A DNA stretch of 64,000 bases, taken from positions 1 through 64,000 of the forward strand of contig JAEZXH010000021.1 of the NCBI GenBank assembly GCA_023442775.1, read 5' to 3'. The DNA comes from Bacillota bacterium (GTDB taxonomy: Bacteria > Bacillota > Clostridia > Tissierellales > Peptoniphilaceae). Made by a program: the position numbers and the translations under genes. Positions 1 to 8,243 of this stretch are shown here, piece by piece. Under the pieces are notes generated by a model. The model was given only the letters and a program-made list of their open reading frames with translations. It had not been told where the DNA came from and ran no database searches. Position 1 is the stretch's first letter. Every line of letters begins with the position of its first letter.

Positions 1-797
1 TTCCACTCGTCACTAGCAGCCTGAAGCACAGCCATGCCCTTGTTGATGGAGGCTTCTTCGGAGTACGAGATGATGATGCGGTCTTTCAAAAGACCAGAAG
101 CGCGCACTTGCTCAGCAGAAACCACCACATGATGCACCGTTGAAGTAGTACCTTTCACCAGTGCATTAAAACGCTCAGGGGTAGCCGATAAGCCAATAAC
201 GACAGGCATAGCCGGCAAACCAAGAACAGAATCACCTTTAATAAACTTCTGCATAATCGTAGTAGCACGCCCGGCCTCGCGCCCTTGCATGCCACGATGC
301 GCCTCATCAATGATGAAATATAAGCGATCCGGCTTCTGATCCACAGTGTTCTTCAAAGTCTCCCAGATCGTGTACTGGCGGGCATCCGACACCTTAGTAA
401 GATTGCTAGACTTAGACAGCTTTTGCGTATTCAAGAAATAAACGTGCCCGTCCTCAAGCACCTCCTGATCAAAGCTCTCATCTGTGATAGTTACACTTCT
501 ACCAAGCGGGATACGATCGGCCTTCAAATCGATCTTAAGCTTGGACTGCTCGTTAAGCTCAGGAGAATCAGAAAGCCACACCACAATGGCATTATTCTGA
601 TCCGCCACGATCTCATCACCCATAAACAGATTCTCAATAAAAGCAGCCAAGATGATGGTCTTACCCGCACCAGTAGGAGCCGTAAACGAGACCACCTGAG
701 GAGTATGCGTACGCTGATAGGCACCAATAGCCTCCGCAGCATTCATGCGCAACTGATTCAGCGCAGCTTGCTGAAAAGAAAACAATTCAACCTTCAT
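1..797 (-). CDS. res: Type III restriction enzyme Res subunit, N-terminal part (runs off left edge)
   Basis: The first 265 codons of a DEAD/DEAH-type helicase-nuclease are present; the rest lies outside the window. Starting from the ATG at 797 the protein reads MKVELFSFQQAALNQL, then a Walker A motif (TAPTGAGKT, about residues 40-48), a DEAH box (IIDEAHRG) and a motif III LSATPERF. These are the helicase motifs of type III Res (and related SF2) proteins. Res needs the Mod subunit to bind DNA and cleaves after ATP-driven motion along it. The start is 3 nt after the mod stop codon, and its GGAGG lies inside the last codons of mod, so the two genes are translationally coupled. The C-terminal PD-(D/E)XK nuclease domain cannot be checked here. 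Confidence 0.88.
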   Translation of the reverse strand, partial: MKVELFSFQQAALNQLRMNAAEAIGAYQRTHTPQVVSFTAPTGAGKTIILAAFIENLFMGDEIVADQNNAIVVWLSDSPELNEQSKLKIDLKADRIPLGRSVTITDESFDQEVLEDGHVYFLNTQKLSKSSNLTKVSDARQYTIWETLKNTVDQKPDRLYFIIDEAHRGMQGREAGRATTIMQKFIKGDSVLGLPAMPVVIGLSATPERFNALVKGTTSTVHHVVVSAEQVRASGLLKDRIIISYSEEASINKGMAVLQAASDEW

Positions 798-800
798 CAC

Positions 801-2906
801 TTATCTCCTCGCGTTGATCCTGAAATTATCCAAATAATCCCGATACAACTGATAGCAATCCTTAACATCGAGCATGGACGCCATCTCACGGAAACCACCC
901 GTAGAATCCGTCACAATAAACACCGTATCAATACCATCCTCGACATTAACCTGCTCAGCGAAACAACCAAACTGCGTCTCGTCCAACAAGACAGCAAAAC
1001 CATTCTCAGGCAAAACCAACTGATTAGGTAAATGCTCATCATCAGAGAGAGACGGACACGGACCCACACAGCCACCCTTCATCCACAAAACCGCCAGCAA
1101 CTCTCTAAACTGCCGCCCAAGAGCCACCGCATTCTTATCCAAAAAACCTAGCTTGAAAAATGCCGCATTAGCCTTGAAACCATCCGCCATCGCAATATCC
1201 GACTCCAGATAGGAGCCTTTAAGTGGATGTCCATTCACATCATGCCCCTCAATTGAACACACCGTGCGAGGCCAAGTCACGTAGCGAGCAATCCCCAAAG
1301 CCTCCCACTCTTCATCGCCAGGCCTAAATCCCTGCTTCGTAAGCGCCTTAGACTCCGCTTCAGAAACCTCATTGTTCGTGACCAAGATGCAACGGCGAGA
1401 CCCGCCATCCTCAGCATTCAACAAATTCACCGCATGAAGCGTGGTGCCAGAACCGGCAAAGAAATCAATAATGAGTGCATTTGGTTTATTAGCTACAAAG
1501 AAACGCAGTGCATCATGAACAGCATAAAGAGATTTGGGGAATGTAAAGCGCTTGTCCGTAAAAAATAAATTTAAAAGATTTGAACCATGCCTTGATGCAT
1601 CATGATTTGGAATTTGCCATGCAGTTCCAGGAATAAATCTCGGAGTATAGTTCTCTTCATCAACAATAACAGAACCGTCTTGTCGATGACCTATGATTCT
1701 GAATAAGCCATTTTCAATTTTTAATCGTTCTCCACGCTTTAAATAACTTATAGCTGTTTTATCATCTTTCCATTTTCCTAACCTCACAAAACCTTGTTTT
1801 ATGCTATCTTTAAGTGCAGCTGAACTTAATTGCCATCTTCCTTCTGTACCGTTGGAGCGAATAGGCCAGATGGCGCTACACCCTTCTGGAGAAGGAACTT
1901 CCTCACGGTGATTTCCGTAATAAGGATCGCCAACGGAATGAATACGCGCTCCTTCAGCGGTATTGATAACAAATACTGGATAGAATTGATTTGGACTATC
2001 TTCACGCTGGGCATCTGTACCAGTCCTTATTAAAGCATTCCAATGTAATTTCCCCTTCACCGTACTTCTTACAGCTCCATTCCAATAAGGAGTTAATGGA
2101 AGTTTAGCCGGCCCAGATCGACCAATGAATATAAAGTAGATATATTCATCAGTGCGTCCGAATTCTCTATCTCTTGAAACGGCAGCTGGATTAATTACGC
2201 TACTCACCATTTGCATTCTTGCCTCGGGAAACAGGTCTTCCAGTAAACAGCCGAGGTGCAGGTATTCTTTTTCATCGATGGTGACGATAAGGACGCTGTC
2301 CTGCGGATTGAGTAGCTTCTTAGCTAGACGAAGACGTTTTTCCATCATGGAGAGCCATTTGGAATGTCGGTAAGCGTCGGAAGAGTCTACGTAATCATTA
2401 TTATATTTCCAGTCCCGGGCCCCCGTGTTGTAGGGCGGATCGATATATATAGCATCGACTTTGCCTGCATATAAATACTCAAGAAGCTGCAGGGCATGGA
2501 AGTTATCGGCCTCGATCAGCGTGTGCCAAAGATCGAGATCCGGGGCATTGCAGACGGTGTCAATAGGCTTGAGATACGGATAAATGGGCTCGCCAAATTC
2601 TGCCACCGTAACTAGCTCATCGGTAGCAAATATCTGCTTATCGTCGAGATCTTCTTTGTTGTGACACAGCGCTTCACTGCCATTGATTTCGTCGACGATG
2701 TAGATCGTATTGATCTTCTTATCCTTCAATGCCACAGTCCCGCCTACACGAATCGGCACATCGAAAAGCGGTGAGCACTCAGGAAGATGCTCCTCATAGA
2801 CCAAGCCGAACTTTTTCTGCTTAGTTAGGCGATCAATCTCAGCTTGTAAACGAGTGCGCAGTTCTGCATCTTGAACCTGACTCAATAGATCATTGATTGC
2901 CGCCAT
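801..2906 (-). CDS. mod: Type III DNA methyltransferase Mod subunit
   Basis: A 701-residue DNA adenine methyltransferase, the modification and specificity subunit of a type III restriction system. The catalytic motif IV DPPY is at residues 156-159 and the AdoMet-binding motif I (FFAGSGTT) follows at about residue 480. That order defines the beta class typical of Mod proteins. The roughly 250 residues between the motifs hold the target recognition region. DNA there (about 1500-2200) is visibly AT-richer than the two flanks, as expected if recognition domains are swapped between strains. The start ATG at 2906 follows GGAGG. The gene is directly upstream of res. No repeat tract for phase variation was seen in the coding sequence. 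Confidence 0.93.
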   Translation of the reverse strand: MAAINDLLSQVQDAELRTRLQAEIDRLTKQKKFGLVYEEHLPECSPLFDVPIRVGGTVALKDKKINTIYIVDEINGSEALCHNKEDLDDKQIFATDELVTVAEFGEPIYPYLKPIDTVCNAPDLDLWHTLIEADNFHALQLLEYLYAGKVDAIYIDPPYNTGARDWKYNNDYVDSSDAYRHSKWLSMMEKRLRLAKKLLNPQDSVLIVTIDEKEYLHLGCLLEDLFPEARMQMVSSVINPAAVSRDREFGRTDEYIYFIFIGRSGPAKLPLTPYWNGAVRSTVKGKLHWNALIRTGTDAQREDSPNQFYPVFVINTAEGARIHSVGDPYYGNHREEVPSPEGCSAIWPIRSNGTEGRWQLSSAALKDSIKQGFVRLGKWKDDKTAISYLKRGERLKIENGLFRIIGHRQDGSVIVDEENYTPRFIPGTAWQIPNHDASRHGSNLLNLFFTDKRFTFPKSLYAVHDALRFFVANKPNALIIDFFAGSGTTLHAVNLLNAEDGGSRRCILVTNNEVSEAESKALTKQGFRPGDEEWEALGIARYVTWPRTVCSIEGHDVNGHPLKGSYLESDIAMADGFKANAAFFKLGFLDKNAVALGRQFRELLAVLWMKGGCVGPCPSLSDDEHLPNQLVLPENGFAVLLDETQFGCFAEQVNVEDGIDTVFIVTDSTGGFREMASMLDVKDCYQLYRDYLDNFRINARR

Positions 2907-3061
2907 TTAATTCCCTCCTTCACTCCCTCACACACGTCCCCGATGTCGCAGATTTTGATGCATCTCGCGGTGTGATCTTCGACAATGTGTACACCATCGA
3001 AGGGGGATGGATCTCTATGGGTAGTGGATTTCTCCTTGGTTTTCACTTCTTTTGCGATCAT
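2882..3061 (-). CDS. Small ORF upstream of and overlapping mod, unknown function
   Basis: A 59-codon frame runs from ATG 3061 to TGA 2882 and overlaps the first 25 nt of mod in another frame. It has a very good ribosome-binding site (AAAGGAGG, 7 nt before the ATG). The product would be a hydrophilic peptide beginning MIAKEVKTKEKS with two cysteines near the middle. No family is recognised. It may be a real small protein, or a translated leader that couples ribosomes to mod. The palindrome at 3101-3120 lies 40 nt upstream. Confidence 0.45.
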   Translation of the reverse strand: MIAKEVKTKEKSTTHRDPSPFDGVHIVEDHTARCIKICDIGDVCEGVKEGIKWRQSMIY

Positions 3062-3100
3062 CTCCGAGCCTCCTTTGATCAGAAGGCACGGTATTTTTTG

Positions 3101-3120
3101 CGAAAAAGTGTACTTTTTCG
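3101..3120. repeat. Palindrome with 9-bp arms around a central GT (candidate recombinase core site)
   Basis: The arms CGAAAAAGT and ACTTTTTCG are perfect complements separated by GT. The 20-bp element at 3236-3255 (AAGGT-AC-ACCTT core, same TTTTCG end) matches it at 14 of 20 positions and also has a 2-bp centre. Small serine recombinases cut palindromic cores with a 2-bp overlap, and a serine recombinase gene starts 8 nt beyond the second element. An operator role for the promoter of the mod operon is the alternative. Confidence 0.5.
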
Positions 3121-3225
3121 TCGCACAATATCAGAGTGTTCTATCCTTGTGTTTCAATCCTTTACTTCTCCTGTGCCCTAGAGATTCACGCAAATTCATG
3201 GTAAAATGAAAATGTTTATAAAAAT

Positions 3226-3265
3226 ACCGATTTCACAAGAAGGTACACCTTTTCGCAAAATCGGT
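3226..3265. repeat. Nested inverted repeat at the 3' end of the recombinase gene
   Basis: Outer arms ACCGATTT (3226-3233) and AAATCGGT (3258-3265) enclose an inner palindrome AAGGT-AC-ACCTT (3240-3251). Read on the minus strand it follows the recombinase stop and is followed by ATTTTTAT, so it could also act as that gene's terminator. Its inner core resembles the palindrome at 3101-3120, which favours a second role as a recombination subsite. Confidence 0.5.
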
Positions 3266-3273
3266 TCGTTCCA

Positions 3274-3867
3274 TCATGTTGTTTCATAGTTCTTTGCCCG
3301 GTAGCGAAATGTCGACAGGGCCATCCCACATGCCTTTGCCGCATCTGTGCCTGTCATTTCCCCGGCCTTCCATCGTTGGTATGCATGGTGAAACTCCGGG
3401 GGCAATGGTTGTGGTGGTCGTCCAAAACGAACGCCTCTCGCCTTTGCAGCGGCAATGCCTTCTGCTTGGCGCTGGCGAATGTCGGTACGTTCCTTCTCTG
3501 CCACAAAGGATAGGACTTGCAGGACAATATCACTTAGAAACGTCCCCATTAAATCCTTGCCTCGTCGCGTGTCCAAGAGGGGCATGTTTAACACGACGAT
3601 GTCGATTCCTTTCTCTTTGGTGAGAATGCGCCACTGTTCTAAAATTTCTCCATAATTTCGTCCTAGACGATCAATGCTTTTGATGTAGAGCAAATCGTCT
3701 TTTTTCATCTTCTTCAAGAGACGCTTGTACTGGGGACGATTGAAATCTTTTCCGGATTGTTTGTCGATGTAAATGTTCTTTTCAGGGACGCAGCACTCCT
3801 GCAATGCGATCCGTTGCCGCTGTTCATTTTGTTCTTTGCTACTCACCCGAATGTAGCCATAGATCAT
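3274..3867 (-). CDS. Small serine recombinase (resolvase/invertase family)
   Basis: A 197-residue site-specific recombinase. The N-terminus MIYGYIRVSSKEQ carries the Y-x-R-V-S catalytic serine motif (Ser9). A KSIDRLGRNY stretch and an EKERTDIRQRQAEGI long helix follow, then a C-terminal helix-turn-helix (about residues 150-190). Length and order fit the resolvase/DNA-invertase subfamily. The frame is open upstream to 3927, but homologues begin at or just before MIYGY, so ATG 3867 is chosen; no ribosome-binding site is well placed for either start. No transposase lies beside it, so it is either a resolvase left from a mobile element or a stand-alone recombinase. It adjoins the type III R-M locus. 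Confidence 0.88.
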   Translation of the reverse strand: MIYGYIRVSSKEQNEQRQRIALQECCVPEKNIYIDKQSGKDFNRPQYKRLLKKMKKDDLLYIKSIDRLGRNYGEILEQWRILTKEKGIDIVVLNMPLLDTRRGKDLMGTFLSDIVLQVLSFVAEKERTDIRQRQAEGIAAAKARGVRFGRPPQPLPPEFHHAYQRWKAGEMTGTDAAKACGMALSTFRYRAKNYETT

Positions 3868-4060
3868 TTTCCCTATGTCGCTCACCTCCCGGTGGTTGTC
3901 CTCCATCGCCTTCTTCTGTGAAGGCATTCATCTTGCCCTTTCATCTTATGGGATTTGGCGACGAGGTGCTTGTCCTGTGGATTGATCTTTCTCTCTCGTC
4001 GCGGGTGCATGCCAAGAGAAATCCCTCTTCTCTTCGCTATTTTCGTCCTTTCTCTCAAAG

Positions 4061-4103
4061 AAAAAATGCCGTGATCAGGGGTCACTCCTGATCACGGCAT
4101 TTT
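4061..4103 (-). terminator. Intrinsic terminator of the M20/DUF3100 operon (bidirectional shape)
   Basis: A perfect 17-bp stem (4063-4079 with 4087-4103) with a 7-nt loop. On the minus strand it ends in a run of six T. It lies 55 nt after the stop of the last gene of the 6596-to-4158 operon. Confidence 0.88.
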
Positions 4104-4157
4104 GGGTTTTTCCGTGTCAATCTCTCCCTCTTCCAAAGAGATTGGAAGACGAAGGGG

Positions 4158-4604
4158 TTAAATTTGTCCAAGTGCTGAGAGGATCACTTGTGCAATCAAT
4201 GCACTTCCCACATAGGTCCCCACCATGACGAAGACGGCGAGGATGAAAATCCGCGGCCCCGTCTTTTTCAGTTGTTCCAGGTTCGACCCGGTGTAGATTC
4301 CCGAATAGGCGAGAATTGGGGTACAGAGGGTGGTGAAGTCCACGTTTTGAGTCTGCTCGGCGATGAAGGCGGAGCCGGGGACACCGGGGATGGTGAGAAT
4401 CGTCCCGAGGGTGACGATGTAGGCCACCGAGGGGATCTTTCCCGGCATGATGCGCCCAAGGCCAAGCCCCGCGATGCAGATTCCCGCGAGGACGAGGACG
4501 CCGGGGATGCCCTTTAAGGGACTGATGCCAGGGCCAATCCAGTTGGCGATGACGGACATAAACGCCGTGATGGCGAGGACTTCCATCTGCTCCTTAAATT
4601 TCAT
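4158..4604 (-). CDS. Small polytopic membrane protein, partner of the DUF3100-like protein
   Basis: A 148-residue hydrophobic protein with about four predicted membrane segments (near residues 10-30, 35-55, 60-80 and 120-145). No characterised family is recognised. It overlaps the end of the DUF3100-like gene by 11 nt and has its own GGAGG before ATG 4604. Tight coupling of a short and a long membrane protein behind an amidohydrolase suggests the two form one membrane complex, most likely a transporter for the hydrolase's substrate or product. That function is inferred from context only. Confidence 0.75.
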   Translation of the reverse strand: MKFKEQMEVLAITAFMSVIANWIGPGISPLKGIPGVLVLAGICIAGLGLGRIMPGKIPSVAYIVTLGTILTIPGVPGSAFIAEQTQNVDFTTLCTPILAYSGIYTGSNLEQLKKTGPRIFILAVFVMVGTYVGSALIAQVILSALGQI

Positions 4605-5406
4605 CGTCCTCCTCCTTTCGCGTCACATAGGCGGGGCGTTCGTAGCGCTTCCCAGCGAGGCGGCGATACATCCACTCCGCCAAGGGCAGGGACAAGAATA
4701 CGGACATGTAGAGCCCATCGAGGCCCGAGAGCATGTTCGACGCCGCTCCAAAGGCGCCAATCTCCTTGGCCATCGCCGGATAGATTTCCGTCAGTGCCCC
4801 GACAGAGGCGGTCATCATACTCGCCGAGCCCACCCCGGAGGCCATGGCGAGGGCATAGGGGTGGAGAGGGGTCGCACTGGCGAGGATGCTGGCGAAGAGA
4901 CCCATAAAGATGGTTCCAAAGACCGTCCCCACGATGTAGACCCCGAGGACCCCTTGGCCCTCCAACGAATCGAGGCCGTAGCGTTCGCTGACGAGGGCGA
5001 CATTGGCCTCCCGGGAGATGGAGTGGGCGCCACCGACCACTTCTCGTCCAAGGCCCAAGGCCATCCCAAGGGGCACCCCTAAGAGCACCGTCCCCACGTT
5101 TCCGAGCTCCTGCAAGATGAGAGCCGGCGAGGACTTTAGGACCACGTCGATGGTGGGGCCGATGAGGGTGCCGTACTTGGCCATGAGAAGCATGAGGGTC
5201 ACGGTAATGAGGCGACCCGCCTGTTTCATCTCCTTTTCCTTGGCGAGGGGAAGGATTTTCGTCGTGATGAGGACCCCGAGGATGAGGGCGAAGAGCATGG
5301 GCAGTAGGACAATGGTGCCGATGCCCACGTCGAAGGTGTGTTTCCCAATGAGTTCGGAGATGATGACGATGGCAAAGGCCAAGAGGTGAAGACGAAGGTG
5401 TTTCAT
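4594..5406 (-). CDS. DUF3100-like multi-span membrane protein
   Basis: A 270-residue integral membrane protein with about seven hydrophobic segments and a short charged C-terminal tail (RKEEDDEI). Glycine-rich loops such as GVPLGMALGLGREVVGG and a GVGSASMMTASVGALTE stretch resemble substrate-path loops of secondary transporters. From memory it fits the uncharacterised DUF3100 family, often found beside M20 amidohydrolases; a profile search would be needed to confirm. It overlaps the M20 gene by 4 nt (ATGA) and the next membrane gene by 11 nt. It is probably the main subunit of a transporter that serves the amidohydrolase. Confidence 0.7.
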   Translation of the reverse strand: MKHLRLHLLAFAIVIISELIGKHTFDVGIGTIVLLPMLFALILGVLITTKILPLAKEKEMKQAGRLITVTLMLLMAKYGTLIGPTIDVVLKSSPALILQELGNVGTVLLGVPLGMALGLGREVVGGAHSISREANVALVSERYGLDSLEGQGVLGVYIVGTVFGTIFMGLFASILASATPLHPYALAMASGVGSASMMTASVGALTEIYPAMAKEIGAFGAASNMLSGLDGLYMSVFLSLPLAEWMYRRLAGKRYERPAYVTRKEEDDEI

Positions 5407-6596
5407 TGTGTGCCTCCCTTCAGATACCGCCAGCAGGTCTCGGCGAGAAGCCCCGTCCCCTTGTAGAACTGGTCTTCATCCACGTCGAAGCGGCTGTTGT
5501 GGTGGGGATAGACGGTGCCGTCCTCGTGAACCTTGGCATTGGAGAGGAGAAAATAGGTGCCGGGGACTTCTTGGAGGAAGAAGGCCATGTCCTCTCCTCC
5601 CATGGTGGGCTCCAAGAGGCGCACCACCTTGTCTCGGCCGAGGGCCTCCACCGCAATGTCTTCAAAGAAGGCGGTGAAGTCCTCGTCGTTGATGAGGACG
5701 GGATAGAACCGCTCGTAGTTCACCTCGGCACGACCGCGGTAGGCCTTGGCGATGCCCTCACTAATCTCCTTCACCCGGGTCTCGATGAGGTCTTGGGCCT
5801 CCCGAGAGAGGGCCCGTGCCGTCCCCTCTTCCCAAACCGAGTCGGGGATGATGTTTTGGGTGGTGCCGCCGTGAATCTGGCAGACGGAGATGAGCCCCGG
5901 CGTCGTCGGAGGGAGTTCTCGGCTGATGATCTTTTGAAGGCCCATGTTGATCTCCGAGAGAATCTGAATCGGGTCCACCCCTTGGTGGGGCTGGGCGCCG
6001 TGGCCCCCTTTGCCGAAGACTTCAATGGAGAACCGGTCCATGGAGGCAAACATGGACCCTGCGCGAATCCCGATGCTCCCACAGGGCACTCCTGTAAGAA
6101 TCCCCCCTTCGTGCAGGCCGACAATCGCCTCCACCTTTGGGTTTTCCATACATCCCTCTTGAATCATGGGATAGGCCCCGCCGGGAATCTCCTCGCCGGG
6201 TTGGAAGAAAATCTTCACCGTCCCCTCAAGCTCCTTCTCCCTTTCCTTCAAAATCTTTGCCGCCACAAGGGCCATGGCGGCGTGGCCATCGTGACCACAG
6301 GCGTGCATACATCCCTTGTGCAGAGAAGAGAAAGGAAGCCCCGTCTCTTCTTCAATGGGCAGCGCGTCCATGTCCGCACGGATGGCGATACAGGGAGACT
6401 GTCCCGTCCCCACCGTGGCGACAATGGCATTGCCATCGACGAGGAGTTCGTAAGAGATTTCACACTCCTCCAAGGCGCGGCGCAGATAGGCCACGGTCTT
6501 TGGCAGTTCGAGCTGCAATTCTGGAATCTGGTGCAGCGCACGACGATGGGCGACGATCTCCTCTTGGAGGGCTTTCGCCCGGTTGAAACAATCCAT
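5403..6596 (-). CDS. M20 family amidohydrolase (N-acyl amino acid / aminobenzoyl-glutamate type)
   Basis: A 397-residue metal-dependent amidohydrolase of peptidase family M20, subfamily D. Metal ligands are seen in MHACGHDGHAA (about residues 98-107), the catalytic PGEE (about 137) and HEGG further on. The lid/dimerisation domain follows at about 180-295 (GKGGHGAQPHQG), with a closing GGEDMAFF and PHHNSRFD. Enzymes of this group remove acyl groups from amino acids or split amide conjugates in the cytoplasm. First gene of an operon with two membrane proteins, which suggests uptake followed by hydrolysis. AAAGGAGT precedes ATG 6596. Confidence 0.9.
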   Translation of the reverse strand: MDCFNRAKALQEEIVAHRRALHQIPELQLELPKTVAYLRRALEECEISYELLVDGNAIVATVGTGQSPCIAIRADMDALPIEEETGLPFSSLHKGCMHACGHDGHAAMALVAAKILKEREKELEGTVKIFFQPGEEIPGGAYPMIQEGCMENPKVEAIVGLHEGGILTGVPCGSIGIRAGSMFASMDRFSIEVFGKGGHGAQPHQGVDPIQILSEINMGLQKIISRELPPTTPGLISVCQIHGGTTQNIIPDSVWEEGTARALSREAQDLIETRVKEISEGIAKAYRGRAEVNYERFYPVLINDEDFTAFFEDIAVEALGRDKVVRLLEPTMGGEDMAFFLQEVPGTYFLLSNAKVHEDGTVYPHHNSRFDVDEDQFYKGTGLLAETCWRYLKGGTQ

Positions 6597-6627
6597 CAGT
6601 GTGACTCCTTTCTCTAAAATTTGTCTT

Positions 6628-6656
6628 ATAGTATCATGCTAAAGGATAAAATACAA
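6628..6656 (-). promoter_or_regulatory. Sigma-A type promoter of the M20 operon
   Basis: On the minus strand TTGTAT (6656-6651), a 17-nt spacer and TACTAT (6633-6628) stand about 30 nt before ATG 6596. Confidence 0.6.
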
Positions 6657-6704
6657 CCCCGAACCGCAAAAAGTTTTCCCTAATTTTTCCCCTCACTCTC
6701 CCAC

Positions 6705-6730
6705 AAAAAAAGAGCCCTCAACGAGAGCTC
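6705..6730 (-). terminator. Terminator overlapping the proC stop codon
   Basis: An 8-bp stem (6712-6719 with 6723-6730, one G-T pair) is followed on the minus strand by seven T. The stem includes the last codons of proC. Confidence 0.85.
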
Positions 6731-7503
6731 CTTTCCAAGATGGCAAAAAAGGCATCGTAGACTGAAGCCCGCAGTCCTCCCTGCTCCAGGGCCTCGACGC
6801 CGCGAATCGTCGTCCCCCCGGGAGAACAGACCGCATCCTTTAGGAGGGCGGGGTGGGTTCCCTCGGCGATGAGAGCCGCAGAACCCTCCACCATCTTCGC
6901 CGCCAAGAGGAGGGCGTCTCTCCGCGGCACTCCATACTTCACCGCCGCGTCGGCGAGGGCTTCGACGAAGAGGCCCACAAAGGCGGGGCCGCATCCCGTG
7001 AGGACTCCCGCGGCGCCTCGAGACTTCTCCTCCAAGGAGAGGACCGAAGCAATCGGCGAAAAGATCTCGAGAAGCAACCCCCACTCCTCTTCCGTCGCCT
7101 GAGAATCTGGGTCGCAGATGAGGATGCCTCGCCCCACTTCCATGGGGATGTTGGGCATGGTAGAAATCCCGTGAACGTCCTCGGGGAGAAGCTCCTCCAA
7201 GTCCTTCCCGGAAATCCCCGCGGCGACGGAGATGACCAAGGTGTTTGCAAGCTCCTGGGAAATCTCGGCGAGGACCTCCTTCACCTGGTAGGGCTTGACG
7301 GCGAGAAGAAGGACCTCCGCCTCCCGAGCCACCTCCCCATTGGACCGCGCCACATAGCCAAGCTCTTCCGCCCGCTTCTTCGTCGTCTCACTGTGGACCC
7401 CGACGAGAATCTCCTCGGGGCGAAAGACTCCCGCCGAGACGAGGCCCTTCAAAATCGCCCCGCCCATCTGTCCAAAACCAATACAACCAAGACGTGTCTT
7501 CAT
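6718..7503 (-). CDS. proC: Pyrroline-5-carboxylate reductase
   Basis: Catalyses the NAD(P)H-dependent last step of proline synthesis. The 261-residue protein has the N-terminal dinucleotide-binding loop IGFGQMGGAIL, the central AVKPYQV and SVAAGIS segments, and the C-terminal family signature PGGTTIRGVEALE. Two ATG codons are in tandem (7506 and 7503). The second is preferred because GGAGG is 4 nt before it and only 1 nt before the first. It lies 8 nt downstream of the Mrp-type ATPase stop, so it is the last gene of a MaoC-Mrp-proC transcript. Confidence 0.93.
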   Translation of the reverse strand: MKTRLGCIGFGQMGGAILKGLVSAGVFRPEEILVGVHSETTKKRAEELGYVARSNGEVAREAEVLLLAVKPYQVKEVLAEISQELANTLVISVAAGISGKDLEELLPEDVHGISTMPNIPMEVGRGILICDPDSQATEEEWGLLLEIFSPIASVLSLEEKSRGAAGVLTGCGPAFVGLFVEALADAAVKYGVPRRDALLLAAKMVEGSAALIAEGTHPALLKDAVCSPGGTTIRGVEALEQGGLRASVYDAFFAILERSSR

Positions 7504-7511
7504 CATTCCTC

Positions 7512-8243
7512 CTAGAGCACCTGGCGCAAGAGTCCGTCGAAAAACTGGGAGAGGCCCGAGGTGTCAATCTCCTCGGCGCGTCCCTCGTCGATGAGGCGGC
7601 GCACCTCGGGATCCAAGGGAATCTTCGCCGTCACGTCGACGCCGAGCTCCTCCCCGAGTTCCTTCACACGAGAGGGCCCAAAGATTTCCATCGGGTGCCC
7701 ACAGTCGTCACAGGCGAGATGACTCATATTCTCCACGAGGCCCAAGAGGGGCACCTCTTGCGCCCTGGCAAGGCTCACCGCCTTTTTCATCACCATCTCC
7801 ACGAGCTCCTGGGGCGTGGTGACGAGGACAAAACCTGCGGGGTGGAGCTGGTTGATCACCGCCATCGCCACGTCTCCCGTCCCCGGGGGCAAGTCGACGA
7901 AGAGAAGGTCCGTCCCCTCCCAGTCCGTCTCGGAAAAGAATTGACCCACCGCCGCCTGAAGCATGGGCCCCTTCCAGAGCACCGCCTCGGAAGGATCCTC
8001 CAAGACGAGGTTCACCGACACCACGCCGATGCCGAGCTCCTTCGTCCGGCGCGGGCGAATCTTTCCATCGACTTGGGTGAGGGGATCGGTGAGACCAAAA
8101 CAGGCGGGAATCGACGCCCCGGTAAGATCTGCGTCGAGAATTCCGGTGGAGAGGCCACGGCGCGCCCCCTCCACGGCGAGAAGACTCGTCACGAGGCTCT
8201 TCCCCACGCCTCCCTTGCCGCTGATGACACCGACGACCTTCAT
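7512..8243 (-). CDS. Mrp/NBP35 family ATP-binding protein (Fe-S cluster carrier type)
   Basis: A 243-residue P-loop ATPase of the Mrp/ApbC group, cytoplasmic scaffold or carrier proteins for Fe-S clusters. It starts with the deviant Walker A GKGGVGKS (residues 9-16), then shows the ADLTGASIP motif, a DLPPGTGD switch and a CxxC pair (ACDDCG, about residue 185). That pair is the expected cluster ligand at the dimer interface. It lacks the N-terminal DUF59 domain of longer Mrp proteins. It overlaps the MaoC-like gene by 4 nt. Confidence 0.88.
   Translation of the reverse strand: MKVVGVISGKGGVGKSLVTSLLAVEGARRGLSTGILDADLTGASIPACFGLTDPLTQVDGKIRPRRTKELGIGVVSVNLVLEDPSEAVLWKGPMLQAAVGQFFSETDWEGTDLLFVDLPPGTGDVAMAVINQLHPAGFVLVTTPQELVEMVMKKAVSLARAQEVPLLGLVENMSHLACDDCGHPMEIFGPSRVKELGEELGVDVTAKIPLDPEVRRLIDEGRAEEIDTSGLSQFFDGLLRQVL

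Noticed and set aside
1..4103. A larger defence island including the recombinase
   Set aside because: Only Res and Mod are clear defence genes. To the right metabolism begins directly, and the left side is outside the window.
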